Positions 33,683-44,164 of a stretch of 64,000 nt of DNA are shown in pieces. The notes beneath the pieces were generated by a model that was not told the origin of the DNA, did not search any database, and saw only the letters and a program-made list of their open reading frames with translations. The position numbers and the translations under genes were made by a program. Each line of letters begins with the position of its first letter. The first letter of the stretch is position 1. Source of the stretch: Acidovorax soli (GTDB taxonomy: Bacteria > Pseudomonadota > Gammaproteobacteria > Burkholderiales > Burkholderiaceae_C); the NCBI RefSeq assembly GCF_014207955.1, contig NZ_JACHLK010000010.1, forward strand, positions 170,163-234,162. Reading direction: 5' to 3'.

Positions 33683-33794
33683 GAGCGGCTCACAAAACTC
33701 TTCTGGCGTCGTTGCTGCGTCTTGTCGTACTACTCGTACTGCCTGCGGCGCAGCGCCTAGCCAGAACCGCTTCGCTGAGTTTTGTGATCCGCTC
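33683..33794. repeat. Large imperfect inverted repeat behind the glycoside hydrolase
   Basis: GAGCGGCTCACAAAACTC (33683-33700) pairs with 33777-33794 at 17 of 18 positions, and further pairing (TTCTGGC with GCCAGAA) extends inward. The element starts right after the hydrolase stop and ends 7 bp before the stop of the convergent Crp-type gene. It probably acts as a bidirectional transcription barrier. Similar hairpins are repeated in related genomes as far as I recall, so it may be a REP-like element. Confidence 0.65.
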
Positions 33795-33801
33795 TGAGGC
33801 C

Positions 33802-34572
33802 TCAGTCCTGGGCCAGTGACTCCTGCTGCGCCAGCGCTTCCAACTGGGCCAACTGGTGCACCACGATGTCGCGCTGGTGGATGCCGATGATGCCCTCGCG
33901 CTCCATCCACTTGAGCTCCATGTTGATGCGCTGGCGCGAGCCGCCCAGCAACTGGGCCAGTTCGTCCTGCACCAGCGACAGGCCGATGGCGCCGCGCGTG
34001 CCGGGCACGGCGGCGCGCTCGCCGAAACGGCGCAGCATGTGCAGCAACTGCTTGGCCAGGCGCGCGCGCAGGGGCAGGGTGGCCATGTCCTCCATCATCC
34101 AGTACAGGTAGCGCATGCGCCGCGCCTGCAGGGTGAGCAGGGCCTCGCCGAACGAGGGGTGCTCGCGCAGCAACTGGCGGAACACGGCCTCGGCCACGCT
34201 GAGCACCGTGGTGGGGCCGTGTGCGTGGGCATCGTAGGTGTTGGCGCCCTGGTGCAGCACCTCGGCCTCGCCCACCCAGATGCCGGGTTCCACATAGGCC
34301 AGCGTGACCTGCTTGCCCGAGGGCGTGGTGCGCCGGAAACGGATGGCACCACTGGCGCAGGTGAACCAGTCGGTCGCGAGCTTGCCCTGTTCGACGATGA
34401 CCTTGCCGTGCGCATAGCGCGTGACGCGGCCCAGCCGGAAGATGTCGTGCCGCAGCGAGGGCGTGAGCGCCGCGAACCAGCGGCCACGGTTGATGGCGTC
34501 GCGCTCTTCCAGGCTCAGGAAGGGGCGCTGCTGTGCGTTGCGGTCAGTGCCGTGGCTCAGGGAATCCAGCAT
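33802..34572 (-). CDS. Crp/Fnr-family transcriptional regulator
   Basis: A 256-residue regulator with a cyclic-nucleotide-binding-like beta-roll (about 50-160: GKVIVEQGKLATDWFTCASG) and a C-terminal winged helix (SLVQDELAQLLGGSRQRINM). It lacks the N-terminal cysteine cluster of FNR, so it is not an oxygen sensor of that type. The effector is unknown. It is transcribed alone and converges with the glycoside hydrolase gene. The ATG at 34572 gives the usual length; the longer frame upstream is Arg-rich and unlikely. Confidence 0.87.
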   Translation of the reverse strand: MLDSLSHGTDRNAQQRPFLSLEERDAINRGRWFAALTPSLRHDIFRLGRVTRYAHGKVIVEQGKLATDWFTCASGAIRFRRTTPSGKQVTLAYVEPGIWVGEAEVLHQGANTYDAHAHGPTTVLSVAEAVFRQLLREHPSFGEALLTLQARRMRYLYWMMEDMATLPLRARLAKQLLHMLRRFGERAAVPGTRGAIGLSLVQDELAQLLGGSRQRINMELKWMEREGIIGIHQRDIVVHQLAQLEALAQQESLAQD

Positions 34573-34700
34573 GGTGGGTGGCTGCTCTCGGGGCAAGTCG
34601 ACAGAAAGGCCCGGCATTTGCCGCGCTGCAGCAATTTTAGCGATGCATCGGTGGCGCCGGGGACCTGCGGGGCACATTGGCGACAGGGGCGCCCGGCGGC

Positions 34701-35810
34701 CTATTCCCTGCTGCGCGGCTTGCGCAGAAAGGCCAGCAGCCGCCGCTCGGCCGCGCTCAGGCCGCGGGGCGACGCGGCGCCGCCAATGCGCTCCCACACC
34801 GACTGCATGCCCGGCCCGGCGTCCGATGCCAGACGGGTGCCCAGCGCCAGCACGGCCGGGTGCACATAGGATTTCTTGCACACGGCCGGTGTGTTGCCCA
34901 ACTGGCGCGCCACCTCGGCCAGGATGTGCTTGGCGCTGTAGGCCTTGGGCCCGGCATCGCCGGCGCAGGCCAGGCGCGTGAGCTCCAGCGCCTGCACGGT
35001 GCCATGCCAGGTGCGAAAGTCCTTGGCGGTGAAGCGCGGGGCATCGCCGCCGGCCGGGTCTGCCCCGGTGATCTCGGCCAGGTAGTCGTTCACATCGCCC
35101 GAGCCCACGGCATGGGGTTTGCCTTCACCATCCACGTACTGGAACAGTTCCTGCCCCGGCAGCTGCTGGCAGCGGCGCACGACCCTGGCCACGCGCGGGT
35201 CGTCCAGTGCGGCCTGCTGCGGCACACCGCTCTTGCCGCGAAAGCTCAGCGTGAGCTTGCTGCCGTGCAGCCGGGCATGGCGCGTGCGCAGCGTGGTCAG
35301 CCCGAAGGAGTTGTTGCTGCTCGCATATTCCTCGTTGCCCACGCGCACGAAGGTGGTGTCCAGCAGCCGCACCAGGGTGGCCAGCACCAGCTCGCGCGTG
35401 GGCGATTGGTGGTGCGTGCCGGCCTGCAGCTCGCGCGCCACGCGGGCGCGGATGCGCGGCAGCGCGCGGCCAAAGGCCTGCATGCGGTCGAACTTGCTCT
35501 CGTCGCGCTGGGCACGCCATTCAGGGTGGTAGCGGTACTGCAGCCGGCCGCGCGCGTCCAGGCCCGTGGCCTGCAGGTGGCCGTTGGGCAGGGGGCAGAT
35601 CCACACGCTGGTGTAGGCCGGCGGTATGGCCAGCCGGTTGATGCGCGCCACCTCCTCGGGGTCTACCACCCACTGGCCGTCGGGGCTGCGGTAGCGGAAA
35701 TGCTGGCCGCGCTTCACGCGCGTGAGGCCGGGCATGGCGGTGCTCACATAGCGCAGGCCGCCGGGCAGGCGGGGGCGGGGCGTGCGGGGAGACGAACCGG
35801 GAGCAGGCAT
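34701..35810 (-). CDS. DNA topoisomerase IB (poxvirus-like)
   Basis: A 369-residue type IB topoisomerase that relaxes supercoils through a 3'-phosphotyrosine intermediate. The N-terminal domain (RVKRGQHFRYRSPDG, INRLAIPPAYTSVWICP) and the catalytic domain (RVGNEEYASSNNSFGLTTLR, FRTWHGT) are typical of bacterial homologues of the vaccinia enzyme. The nucleophile is Tyr315 in CKKSYVHP. The enzyme is accessory and common in proteobacteria. It is monocistronic. Confidence 0.93.
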   Translation of the reverse strand: MPAPGSSPRTPRPRLPGGLRYVSTAMPGLTRVKRGQHFRYRSPDGQWVVDPEEVARINRLAIPPAYTSVWICPLPNGHLQATGLDARGRLQYRYHPEWRAQRDESKFDRMQAFGRALPRIRARVARELQAGTHHQSPTRELVLATLVRLLDTTFVRVGNEEYASSNNSFGLTTLRTRHARLHGSKLTLSFRGKSGVPQQAALDDPRVARVVRRCQQLPGQELFQYVDGEGKPHAVGSGDVNDYLAEITGADPAGGDAPRFTAKDFRTWHGTVQALELTRLACAGDAGPKAYSAKHILAEVARQLGNTPAVCKKSYVHPAVLALGTRLASDAGPGMQSVWERIGGAASPRGLSAAERRLLAFLRKPRSRE

Positions 35811-35891
35811 GCCCCGATCACACCGCGCGCCACCACAGCCGGCCGTAGGAGCCTGCAGGGCACCAGCGTGGGACGGCGCCGCGCGACCGTG

Positions 35892-37013
35892 CTACTTCGC
35901 GGCACCCGCCACTGCGTGGCGGCAGCCAAAGGACAGGTTCTCGCGCGCGATGTCGTCGCTGCCGCACTGCCATTTGCCCAGGTCGCTCTGGCCTTTGCGC
36001 TTCTTCATCGTGGGCATGTAGACCAGGTGCTTGCCACTGAGCGGCTCGCCTGCGCCCTCGGCAATGGTCAGCCGCACCACGCCGTTGGTGGGTTCGATGG
36101 TCAGGGCCTTGAAGCCCGTGGGCAACTGCCCGGCCTGCGTGATGCCGATGGCTGCCGCATTGGCCGGAAAGCCGCCGCTGCTGCGGTAGTGGTTTTCCAC
36201 CAGCTGCAGCACGGGGCGTGCGGCCTTGTCCAGCTCGCGCACCTGTTCACGGTGCGGGTTGGCGGGCTCATCGCCCTGGTTCCACAGTGCCACGGCCACC
36301 ATGACCGCAAAGCTGAAGGCCGAAAGTGCGCCCAGCACCACCATCGCCTTGAGGAACCAGCCGGGCCCGCGCTCCAGGGCCACGGCCTTCTGGATGGCGG
36401 TATGGCTGGCGCTGCTCGCGACCACGAAAGTGCCCGTCATCGAGCTGTGCAGGCCGCGTTCGCCAAACAGGGCGGTGAGCACGCGGTGCAGCAGGAAGGG
36501 GATGGCCAGCGTGAGCCCGAGGGTCAGCGTGTACTTGAGGAAATGCCGCAGCATGGAGCGCACGACGCCGGGGCGTTCGCCCGTGGCCGTGGCGACGCGC
36601 ATGCCCAGCAGGCGCTTGCCTGGCGAGCCGGGGCCCATGGCATCCATCAGCGCGGGCGAGAACAGGCCCAGCACGGCCAGCGCCAGGGCCCCCGGGTAGG
36701 CGGCGTTGGGCGCAGCGTCGAAGGCCGCACGGGCAAACACCCAGGCCAGCACCATGGCGATGGGCACAAGCAGCATGATCAGCCCGTCGATCAGCGTGGC
36801 GCCCAGGCGCGCCAGGGTGCCGGGAAACACCTCCACCAGTTCCGCCTGGTGCGACGGAGCCGGCGCGGGCCGCGGGGCTGGCGCGGGCGTGGGGAAGCCG
36901 AACGGCGCAGGGGCTGCGCCCGCTTGCGCACCCGCCACCGGCAGCGGTGCCTGGCAGCTGAAGCATTGGGTGTAGGAGGCGTGGTTCTGCCAGTTGCAGC
37001 GCGGGCATTGCAT
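35892..37013 (-). CDS. RDD-family membrane protein with zinc ribbon and pilin-like C-terminus
   Basis: A 373-residue inner-membrane protein built from three parts. Residues 1-22 form a zinc-ribbon-like module with paired CxxC motifs (Cys3/6 and Cys17/20), followed by a Pro/Ala-rich linker. Residues 65-270 are the RDD domain, with several membrane helices and the PGSPGKRLLGMRV signature. The last 120 residues (ARPVLQLVENHYRSSGGFPA onward) resemble the globular part of type IV pilins. The function of RDD proteins is poorly known; transport has been proposed. The combination of parts is unusual but appears in some betaproteobacteria. Confidence 0.8.
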   Translation of the reverse strand: MQCPRCNWQNHASYTQCFSCQAPLPVAGAQAGAAPAPFGFPTPAPAPRPAPAPSHQAELVEVFPGTLARLGATLIDGLIMLLVPIAMVLAWVFARAAFDAAPNAAYPGALALAVLGLFSPALMDAMGPGSPGKRLLGMRVATATGERPGVVRSMLRHFLKYTLTLGLTLAIPFLLHRVLTALFGERGLHSSMTGTFVVASSASHTAIQKAVALERGPGWFLKAMVVLGALSAFSFAVMVAVALWNQGDEPANPHREQVRELDKAARPVLQLVENHYRSSGGFPANAAAIGITQAGQLPTGFKALTIEPTNGVVRLTIAEGAGEPLSGKHLVYMPTMKKRKGQSDLGKWQCGSDDIARENLSFGCRHAVAGAAK

Positions 37014-37171
37014 GGTGTGCGGCGGGCCACAAGGCGATGGCCGGGAAAGGTGGGTCGAAGCGGCCGGATTATGTGGCGCTTGCCCGGCAGTCTGTAGCCT
37101 GCAAACCCGGTTTGTGGCCTGCGCAACACACTCTCACCCGAAGGAGTGAGACATTCCGCACACTGGCCGGC

Positions 37172-38176
37172 TTACTTTGCTGCGGCCCGGGCCTGCGCGA
37201 TCCAGCCATCGAAGGTGGCCTGGTGCGCGCGTATCCAGCCATCGGCATGGCGCGCCAGGTCGGCCTGCGTGTTCTGGCCATCGCGCATGGCCAGGTTCTG
37301 GGCGTTGATGTCGCCCACGGGCAGCTGCATCACCTCGAACAGCTTCGCCGCAGCCGGATTGGCATCGGTGAACTGCTTGTTGGCCACGATGCGCTGGTGG
37401 TTGGGGATGAAGCCGTAGTTCCTGCCGTTGGGCAATTGCGTGTCCGCCCCGGTCTGCCCGGCCGGCAGTGCGGTGTGCGGCACCTGCAGCCACACGACTT
37501 CCTGCCCGGGGCGTAGCACGCCGCTGACCCAGTACGGCGTCCAGGTGTAGTACAGAATGGGCTGGCCCTGGCGGAAGCGGGCAATGGTGTCGGCGATCAG
37601 CGCCGAGTAGCTGCCCTGCACGTGCGTGACCGTGGCGGTGAGGCCGTAGGCCGTGAGCTGGTGCTCGATCACGCCCTCGCAGCCCCAGCCCGGCGTGCAG
37701 CCTGTGAGGTCCGCCTTGCCATCGCCATTGGTGTCGAACAGCTTGGCAATCTGCGGGTCCTTGAGCTGGTCGATGCGGGTGATGCCGTATTGGTCGGCCG
37801 TCTTCTTGTCGATCAGGTAGCCCTGCACGGCGTTCTGCGAGTAGCTGCCGGTGCGCGAGAGCTTGGCGTCGCCGCCCGCGTTCCTGTAGAAGTCGGCATG
37901 CAGCGGATCCCAGTGGTTGGCCATGTAGGTGGCGTCACCCTGGGCGATGGCCACGTGGGCCGTGGGGTACTCCACTTCCTTGATGGGCTGCACGGCGTAG
38001 CCGAGCTTTTCGAGCGCGCGGCCCACCAGCAGGGTCTGGAAGGTCTCTTCGGCGATGGAGCTTTGCAGCGGCTGCACGCTGATGCCCTTGCCGGGCTGGT
38101 CGCCCTGGGCCTGTGCGCCGCCTGCCAGGGCGATGGCGGTCAGCAAGGCGGCGATGCGGTGGTTCTTGGATGCCAT
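37172..38176 (-). CDS. proX: Glycine betaine/proline ABC transporter, periplasmic binding protein
   Basis: A 334-residue OpuAC-type binding protein with a signal peptide (MASKNHRIAALLTAIALAGG). Segments such as GDATYMANHWDPLH and GQPILYYTWTPYW contain the Trp/Tyr residues that form the aromatic cage for quaternary amines. It is the last gene of the proVWX operon, 31 bp behind proW. With ProV and ProW it imports betaine-type osmoprotectants. Confidence 0.92.
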   Translation of the reverse strand: MASKNHRIAALLTAIALAGGAQAQGDQPGKGISVQPLQSSIAEETFQTLLVGRALEKLGYAVQPIKEVEYPTAHVAIAQGDATYMANHWDPLHADFYRNAGGDAKLSRTGSYSQNAVQGYLIDKKTADQYGITRIDQLKDPQIAKLFDTNGDGKADLTGCTPGWGCEGVIEHQLTAYGLTATVTHVQGSYSALIADTIARFRQGQPILYYTWTPYWVSGVLRPGQEVVWLQVPHTALPAGQTGADTQLPNGRNYGFIPNHQRIVANKQFTDANPAAAKLFEVMQLPVGDINAQNLAMRDGQNTQADLARHADGWIRAHQATFDGWIAQARAAAK

Positions 38177-38207
38177 GGGTCGGTGTTCCTTGTTCGTGAA
38201 AGGGCGT

Positions 38208-39391
38208 TCAGCGCCCGGCACGGGCCAGGGCCGCCTGGGCGGGCGATGCCTGGTCCGGCCGCGGTGGGGGGGCAGGCTGCACCAGGCGCGCCAGCAGGCG
38301 CAGCGCCAGCCCTGCGGGGCCGCGGTGCCACCAGTGGCGCACGCCGCGGCGCGGCCGGCCCAGCGACTGGGTGATGCGGTCCAGCGTGATGGCCAGCAGC
38401 ACGATGCCCAGGCCACCCACGGTGGCCAGGCCCATGTCCAGCCGGCCGATGCCGCGCAGCACCATCTGGCCCAGGCCGCCCACGGCGATCATGGAGGCGA
38501 TGACCACCATGGACAGCGACAGCATCAGCGCCTGGTTGATGCCGGCCAGGATGGAGGGCATGGCCAGCGGCAACTGCACCTTCACCAGCATCTGCAGCGG
38601 CGAGGCGCCATAGGCACGCGAGGCCTCGATCAGGTCGGGCCGCACCTGGCGCAGGCCCAGGTTGGTCAGCCGCACCAGCGGCGGCAGTGCGAAGACGATG
38701 GTCACCACCACGCCCGGCACGTTGCCGATGCCGAACAGCATCACCACCGGCACCAGGTAGACGAAGGCCGGTGTGGTCTGCATGGCGTCGAGCAGCGGGC
38801 GCATGAAGCGCTGGGCCCGGTCGCTGCTGGCCAGCACAATGCCCAGGGGCAAGCCGATCAGCACGCAGAAGGCCAGCGAGGTCAGCACCAGCGACAGCGT
38901 GACCATGGCCTCAGGCCAGATGCCCAGCAGCGCCACCAGCGCCAGCGACACCACCGTGCCCAGCGCCAGCGCGCGGCCCGCGAACTGCCAGGCCAGCAGG
39001 CCGGCCAGCATGACCATGGCGGGTGCGGGCAGGCTGGTGAGCAGGCCTTCGACCGCGCCCAGCGTGCCGTCGATGGGCGCGCGCACGCTCTGGAAGAAGG
39101 GGCGGAAATGCGCCACCGCCCAGGTCAGGCCCTGGTTGATCCAGGCCTCCACGGGCAGCGAGCCATCGAACAGCGGGTTCAGGTGCAGGCCGCTGGCGGC
39201 CGAGGGGTCTACGGCGGTGGCCAGGTCGGGGGGAGACGCTGGGGCGTTGAGCCAGTCGGTGGACGCTGCCCCGCCGTCGCCGGCCTGCATGGATGCCTCC
39301 CACGGATCGACATAAGCAGTCGGCGCTGCGGTGGCCTCGCCGGCCCAGGGGCTGGCATCGGGCTGGGTGTTCTGGAGCAAGGTGGTTTCGT

Positions 39392-39395
<4 letters not shown>
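38208..39395 (-). CDS. proW: Glycine betaine/proline ABC transporter permease
   Basis: A 395-residue inner-membrane permease. A long hydrophilic N-terminal region of about 100 residues, as in E. coli ProW, precedes the membrane domain. The transport signature EASRAYGASPLQMLVKVQLP, which contacts the ATPase, is present. A Pro/Arg-rich tail of about 60 residues follows the last helix. It overlaps proV by four bases. Confidence 0.93.
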
Positions 39396-40645
<1,250 letters not shown>

Positions 40646-41167
40646 GGGGTGGGTCCTCCCTCGGTGAATGGCGGTTCGTTCAACAGGCCCGGCCACCCGA
40701 AGGCGGCCCAGGCGCGGGGCTGGAAAAGCACAACCCTGATGCGGCAGCCGACCCGGCAGGCACGCGCAATGCAGTGCGTGACGGGTCACGGAAACGGGGC
40801 TGGAAGAGATCGGCCCGAATGGCACGCGAAGGCGGTGCGCAAGGGCCTGGGTGCGCGCCGGAAGAGGTCTGGGCAGAGGACTTCCGGGGGCGCGTGCACT
40901 GGGCTGCCGCCAAGGGCGGCCCGGCGCAGCAAGGGGCATCAGGGCCGCAGATCCGGCCGTGGCGTCAGGGCCTGTCCATCACAGGGACAGTGGCCCGACA
41001 GGGCGATCCACCCAGCAAGCGAAATGAATCGGGAGGTGGATTACCTGCGTTGCAGGTTGTAAAACACCAGTAAATTCTAAGTATTCAGCGCTTTTATGTC
41101 AAGAAAGCGGGTTTTTGCCGCCATGGTATGCGCGGGCGCGGGGCGCCAGGACATTCCATGGGGCATG
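40646..41167 (-). other. Leader region of proVWX
   Basis: About 520 bp without a convincing gene separate proV from the terminator of the UPF0114 gene. The only clear element is the perfect inverted repeat ACCTGC-GTT-GCAGGT at 41043-41057, next to AT-rich sequence that could hold the proVWX promoter. That would imply a leader of nearly 400 nt. Confidence 0.35.
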
Positions 41168-41191
41168 AAAAAGGCCGCTCGAAAGCGGCCT
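41168..41191 (-). terminator. Intrinsic terminator of the UPF0114 gene
   Basis: On the minus strand AGGCCGCT and AGCGGCCT (41184-41191 and 41172-41179) pair around a 4-nt loop and run into a T stretch. It lies 26 bp behind the stop codon at 41217. Confidence 0.8.
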
Positions 41192-41216
41192 GGGCGGGGC
41201 AGCGCGGGGCGCTTGC

Positions 41217-41825
41217 TCAATGGTGCGACGATGGTGCGCTGTGCGACATCAGGCGGTCCGTCAGCGCAATGGCCAGTGCGCTCAGCAGGAACACGGTGTG
41301 AATGATGGTCTGCCACATCAGCACCTTGATGTCGTAGTTGGCGGCGTTGATGAAGGTCTTGAGCAGGTGGATGGAGCTGATGCCGATGATGGCAGTGGCC
41401 AGCTTGACCTTGAGCACCGAGGCGTTCACGTGGCTCAGCCACTCGGGCTGGTCGGGGTGGTCTTCGAGGTGCAGGCGCGAGACGAAGGTCTCGTAGCCGC
41501 CCACGATCACCATGATGAGCAGGTTGGAGATCATTACCACGTCGATCAGCGCCAGCACCACCAGCATGATGATGGTCTCGTTGAGCGCGGTCACATCGAC
41601 ATCGCTCTTGTAGCCGATGCTGGAAACCAGGGACTTGAGCGCGGCCGTGTTGCCGAAGGCGGCCTCGATCAGGTGCACCAGCTCCACCCAGAAGTGGAAC
41701 ACGTACACCGCCTGCGCCAGGATCAGGCCCAGGTACAAGGGCAATTGCAGCCAGCGGCTGGCGAAGATCAGCGAGGGCAGCGGGCGCATGGGGGCGGGCG
41801 TCAGGGGCGGCTTGGGAGCGGACAT
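41217..41825 (-). CDS. UPF0114 (YqhA-type) membrane protein
   Basis: A 202-residue inner-membrane protein with about four helices (LPLYLGLILAQAVYVFHFWV, IIMLVVLALIDVVMISNLLI, the SHVNASVLKVKLATAIIGIS region and the TVFLLSALAIALTDRL end). ISNLLIMVIVGGYETFVSR is the recognisable family segment. The role of the family is unknown. It is monocistronic, divergent from acs, and ends in its own terminator. Confidence 0.88.
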   Translation of the reverse strand: MSAPKPPLTPAPMRPLPSLIFASRWLQLPLYLGLILAQAVYVFHFWVELVHLIEAAFGNTAALKSLVSSIGYKSDVDVTALNETIIMLVVLALIDVVMISNLLIMVIVGGYETFVSRLHLEDHPDQPEWLSHVNASVLKVKLATAIIGISSIHLLKTFINAANYDIKVLMWQTIIHTVFLLSALAIALTDRLMSHSAPSSHH

Positions 41826-42002
41826 AAAGCGGGTGGAGTGGGGAAGACGCGCAATTTTAGGGGGTGGCGCGTGACAGGTATTCGACCGGCCCGCGGGGAC
41901 TTGTCCGCCAGTTCTGTAAGCTTCGTGCCAGTCAGTGGCCTGTAAGTGCTGCGCAGGACAGTACCGGCCAAATCAATTCCATCAGACCCAGGAGACAACA
42001 AG

Positions 42003-43997
42003 ATGAGTGCATCCACATCCGCAATCGAGTCCGTGCTGGTCGAGAACCGCGTGTTCCCCCCCTCGGACGCCATTGCGCGCGCCGCCCGTGTGTCCGGCAT
42101 GGCCGGCTACGACGCCCTGTGCGCCGAGGCCGACAAGGACTTCGAAGGCTTCTGGGCCCGCCTGGCGCGCGAGAACGTGCGCTGGACCAAGCCCTTCACG
42201 CGCACGCTGGACCAGTCCAACGCCCCGTTCTTCAAGTGGTTCGACGACGGCGAACTCAACGCCAGCGCCAACTGCCTGGACCGCCACATCGGCACCCCCA
42301 CCGAGAACAAGGACGCGATCATCTTCGAGGCCGACGACGGCAGCGTGACCCGCGTGACCTACAAGGAACTGCTGGCCCGCGTCAGCCAGTTCGCCAATGC
42401 GCTCAAGGCCCACGGCGTCAGCAAGGGCGACCGCGTGCTCATCTACATGCCCATGACGGTGGAGGGCGTGATCGCCATGCAGGCCTGCGCGCGCATCGGC
42501 GCCACGCACAGCGTGGTGTTCGGTGGCTTCAGCGCCAAGGCCGTGCAGGAGCGCATCATCGACGCGGGCGCCGTGGCCGTGGTCACCGCCAACTTCCAGA
42601 TGCGCGGCGGCAAGGAGCTGCCGCTCAAGGCCATCATCGACGAAGCCCTGGCCATGGGCGGCTGCGACACCATCCGCAACGTCTTCGTCTTCCAGCGCAC
42701 GCCCACGGCCTGCAACATGGTGGCCGGCCGCGACAAGACCTTTGGCGAGATCCTCGAGGGCCAGAGCAGCGACTGCCCGCCCGTGGCCGTGGGCGCCGAA
42801 CACCCGCTGTTCATCCTGTACACCAGCGGCTCCACCGGCAAGCCCAAGGGCGTGCAGCATTCCACCGGCGGCTACCTGCTGTGGGCCAAGCTCACCATGG
42901 ACTGGACCTTCGACCTGCGCCCCGACGACATCTTCTGGTGCACGGCCGACATCGGCTGGATCACCGGCCACACCTACGTGGCCTACGGCCCGCTGGCCGC
43001 GGGTGCCACGCAGATCATCTTCGAGGGCATCCCCACCTTCCCGAACGCCGGCCGCTTCTGGCAGATGATCGAAAAGCACAAGTGCACCATCTTCTACACC
43101 GCGCCCACGGCCATCCGCTCGCTCATCAAGGCCGCGGAGGGCGATGCCGCCGTGCACCCTGCGCGCTCGGACCTGTCGAGCCTGCGCATCCTGGGCAGCG
43201 TGGGCGAGCCCATCAACCCCGAAGCCTGGATGTGGTACCACAAGAACGTGGGTGGTGAACGCTGCCCCATCGTGGACACCTTCTGGCAGACCGAGACCGG
43301 TGGCCACGTCATCACCCCGCTGCCCGGCGCCACGCCGCTGGTGCCCGGCAGCTGCACGCTGCCGCTGCCCGGCATTGCCGCCGCCATCGTCGATGAGGTG
43401 GGCAACGACATCGCCAACGGCACGGGCGGCATCCTGGTCATCAAGCGCCCCTGGCCCAGCATGATCCGCACCATCTGGAACGACCCCGAGCGCTTCAAGA
43501 AGGCCTACTTCCCCGAAGAGCTCAAGGGCTATTACCTGGCCGGCGACGGCGCCGTGCGCAGCGCCGACCGCGGCTACTTCCGCATCACCGGCCGCATCGA
43601 CGACGTGCTCAACGTCTCGGGCCACCGCATGGGCACCATGGAGATCGAGTCGGCCCTGGTCTCCAAGACCGACCTGGTGGCCGAGGCCGCCGTGGTGGGC
43701 CGCCCCGACGACGTGACCGGCGAGGCCATCTGCGCCTTCGTCGTGCTCAAGCGCGCCCGCCCCACGGGCGAGGAGGCCAAGCAGATCGCCAATGAGCTGC
43801 GCAACTGGGTGGCCAAGGAAATCGGCCCCATCGCCAAGCCCAAGGACATCCGCTTCGGCGACAACCTGCCCAAGACCCGCAGCGGCAAGATCATGCGCCG
43901 GCTGCTGCGCAGCATTGCGAAGGGGGAGGCGATCACGCAGGACACTTCGACTTTGGAGAATCCGGCAATCCTGGACCAATTGGCCCAGACCAATTGA
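42003..43997 (+). CDS. acs: Acetyl-CoA synthetase
   Basis: A 664-residue AMP-forming acetate-CoA ligase that activates acetate for the TCA cycle and glyoxylate shunt. Visible motifs are ILYTSGSTGKPKGVQH for ATP binding, WITGHTYVAYGPL for acetate binding and the C-terminal PKTRSGKIMRR whose Lys629 is the conserved acetylation-controlled residue. The length is normal. An AGGAGACAAC element lies just ahead of the ATG. A GC-rich hairpin follows the stop. Confidence 0.96.
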   Translation: MSASTSAIESVLVENRVFPPSDAIARAARVSGMAGYDALCAEADKDFEGFWARLARENVRWTKPFTRTLDQSNAPFFKWFDDGELNASANCLDRHIGTPTENKDAIIFEADDGSVTRVTYKELLARVSQFANALKAHGVSKGDRVLIYMPMTVEGVIAMQACARIGATHSVVFGGFSAKAVQERIIDAGAVAVVTANFQMRGGKELPLKAIIDEALAMGGCDTIRNVFVFQRTPTACNMVAGRDKTFGEILEGQSSDCPPVAVGAEHPLFILYTSGSTGKPKGVQHSTGGYLLWAKLTMDWTFDLRPDDIFWCTADIGWITGHTYVAYGPLAAGATQIIFEGIPTFPNAGRFWQMIEKHKCTIFYTAPTAIRSLIKAAEGDAAVHPARSDLSSLRILGSVGEPINPEAWMWYHKNVGGERCPIVDTFWQTETGGHVITPLPGATPLVPGSCTLPLPGIAAAIVDEVGNDIANGTGGILVIKRPWPSMIRTIWNDPERFKKAYFPEELKGYYLAGDGAVRSADRGYFRITGRIDDVLNVSGHRMGTMEIESALVSKTDLVAEAAVVGRPDDVTGEAICAFVVLKRARPTGEEAKQIANELRNWVAKEIGPIAKPKDIRFGDNLPKTRSGKIMRRLLRSIAKGEAITQDTSTLENPAILDQLAQTN

Positions 43998-44005
43998 TCC
44001 AGGAA

Positions 44006-44025
44006 GGCGCCGCGCGAGCGGCGCC
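44006..44025 (+). terminator. Hairpin behind acs
   Basis: GGCGCCGC and GCGGCGCC pair perfectly around a 4-nt loop 8 bp after the acs stop codon. No T run follows, so it may be an mRNA-stabilising hairpin or a weak terminator. Confidence 0.5.
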
Positions 44026-44127
44026 TGCGCGCAGCGCTTGCAGGGTTCGGGGGCACTCCTATCGCCGCAGGCGATGTGACGTGGCCACAGAATCCCGTCG
44101 TTCGGTCACCGCGCACACGGTGCCTGA

Positions 44128-44158
44128 TTGCGCTTCCCGGGTCCGGCTCCCTTACAAT
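44128..44158 (+). promoter_or_regulatory. Candidate sigma-70 promoter of the structured stretch
   Basis: TTGCGC (44128-44133) and TACAAT (44153-44158) are separated by 19 bp and would start transcription near 44165, at the beginning of the hairpin-rich region. The spacing is longer than optimal. Confidence 0.35.
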
Positions 44159-44164
44159 TGGACT

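Noticed and set aside
33802..34572. Fnr-type oxygen sensor
   Set aside because: The N-terminal cysteine cluster required for the iron-sulfur centre is missing.
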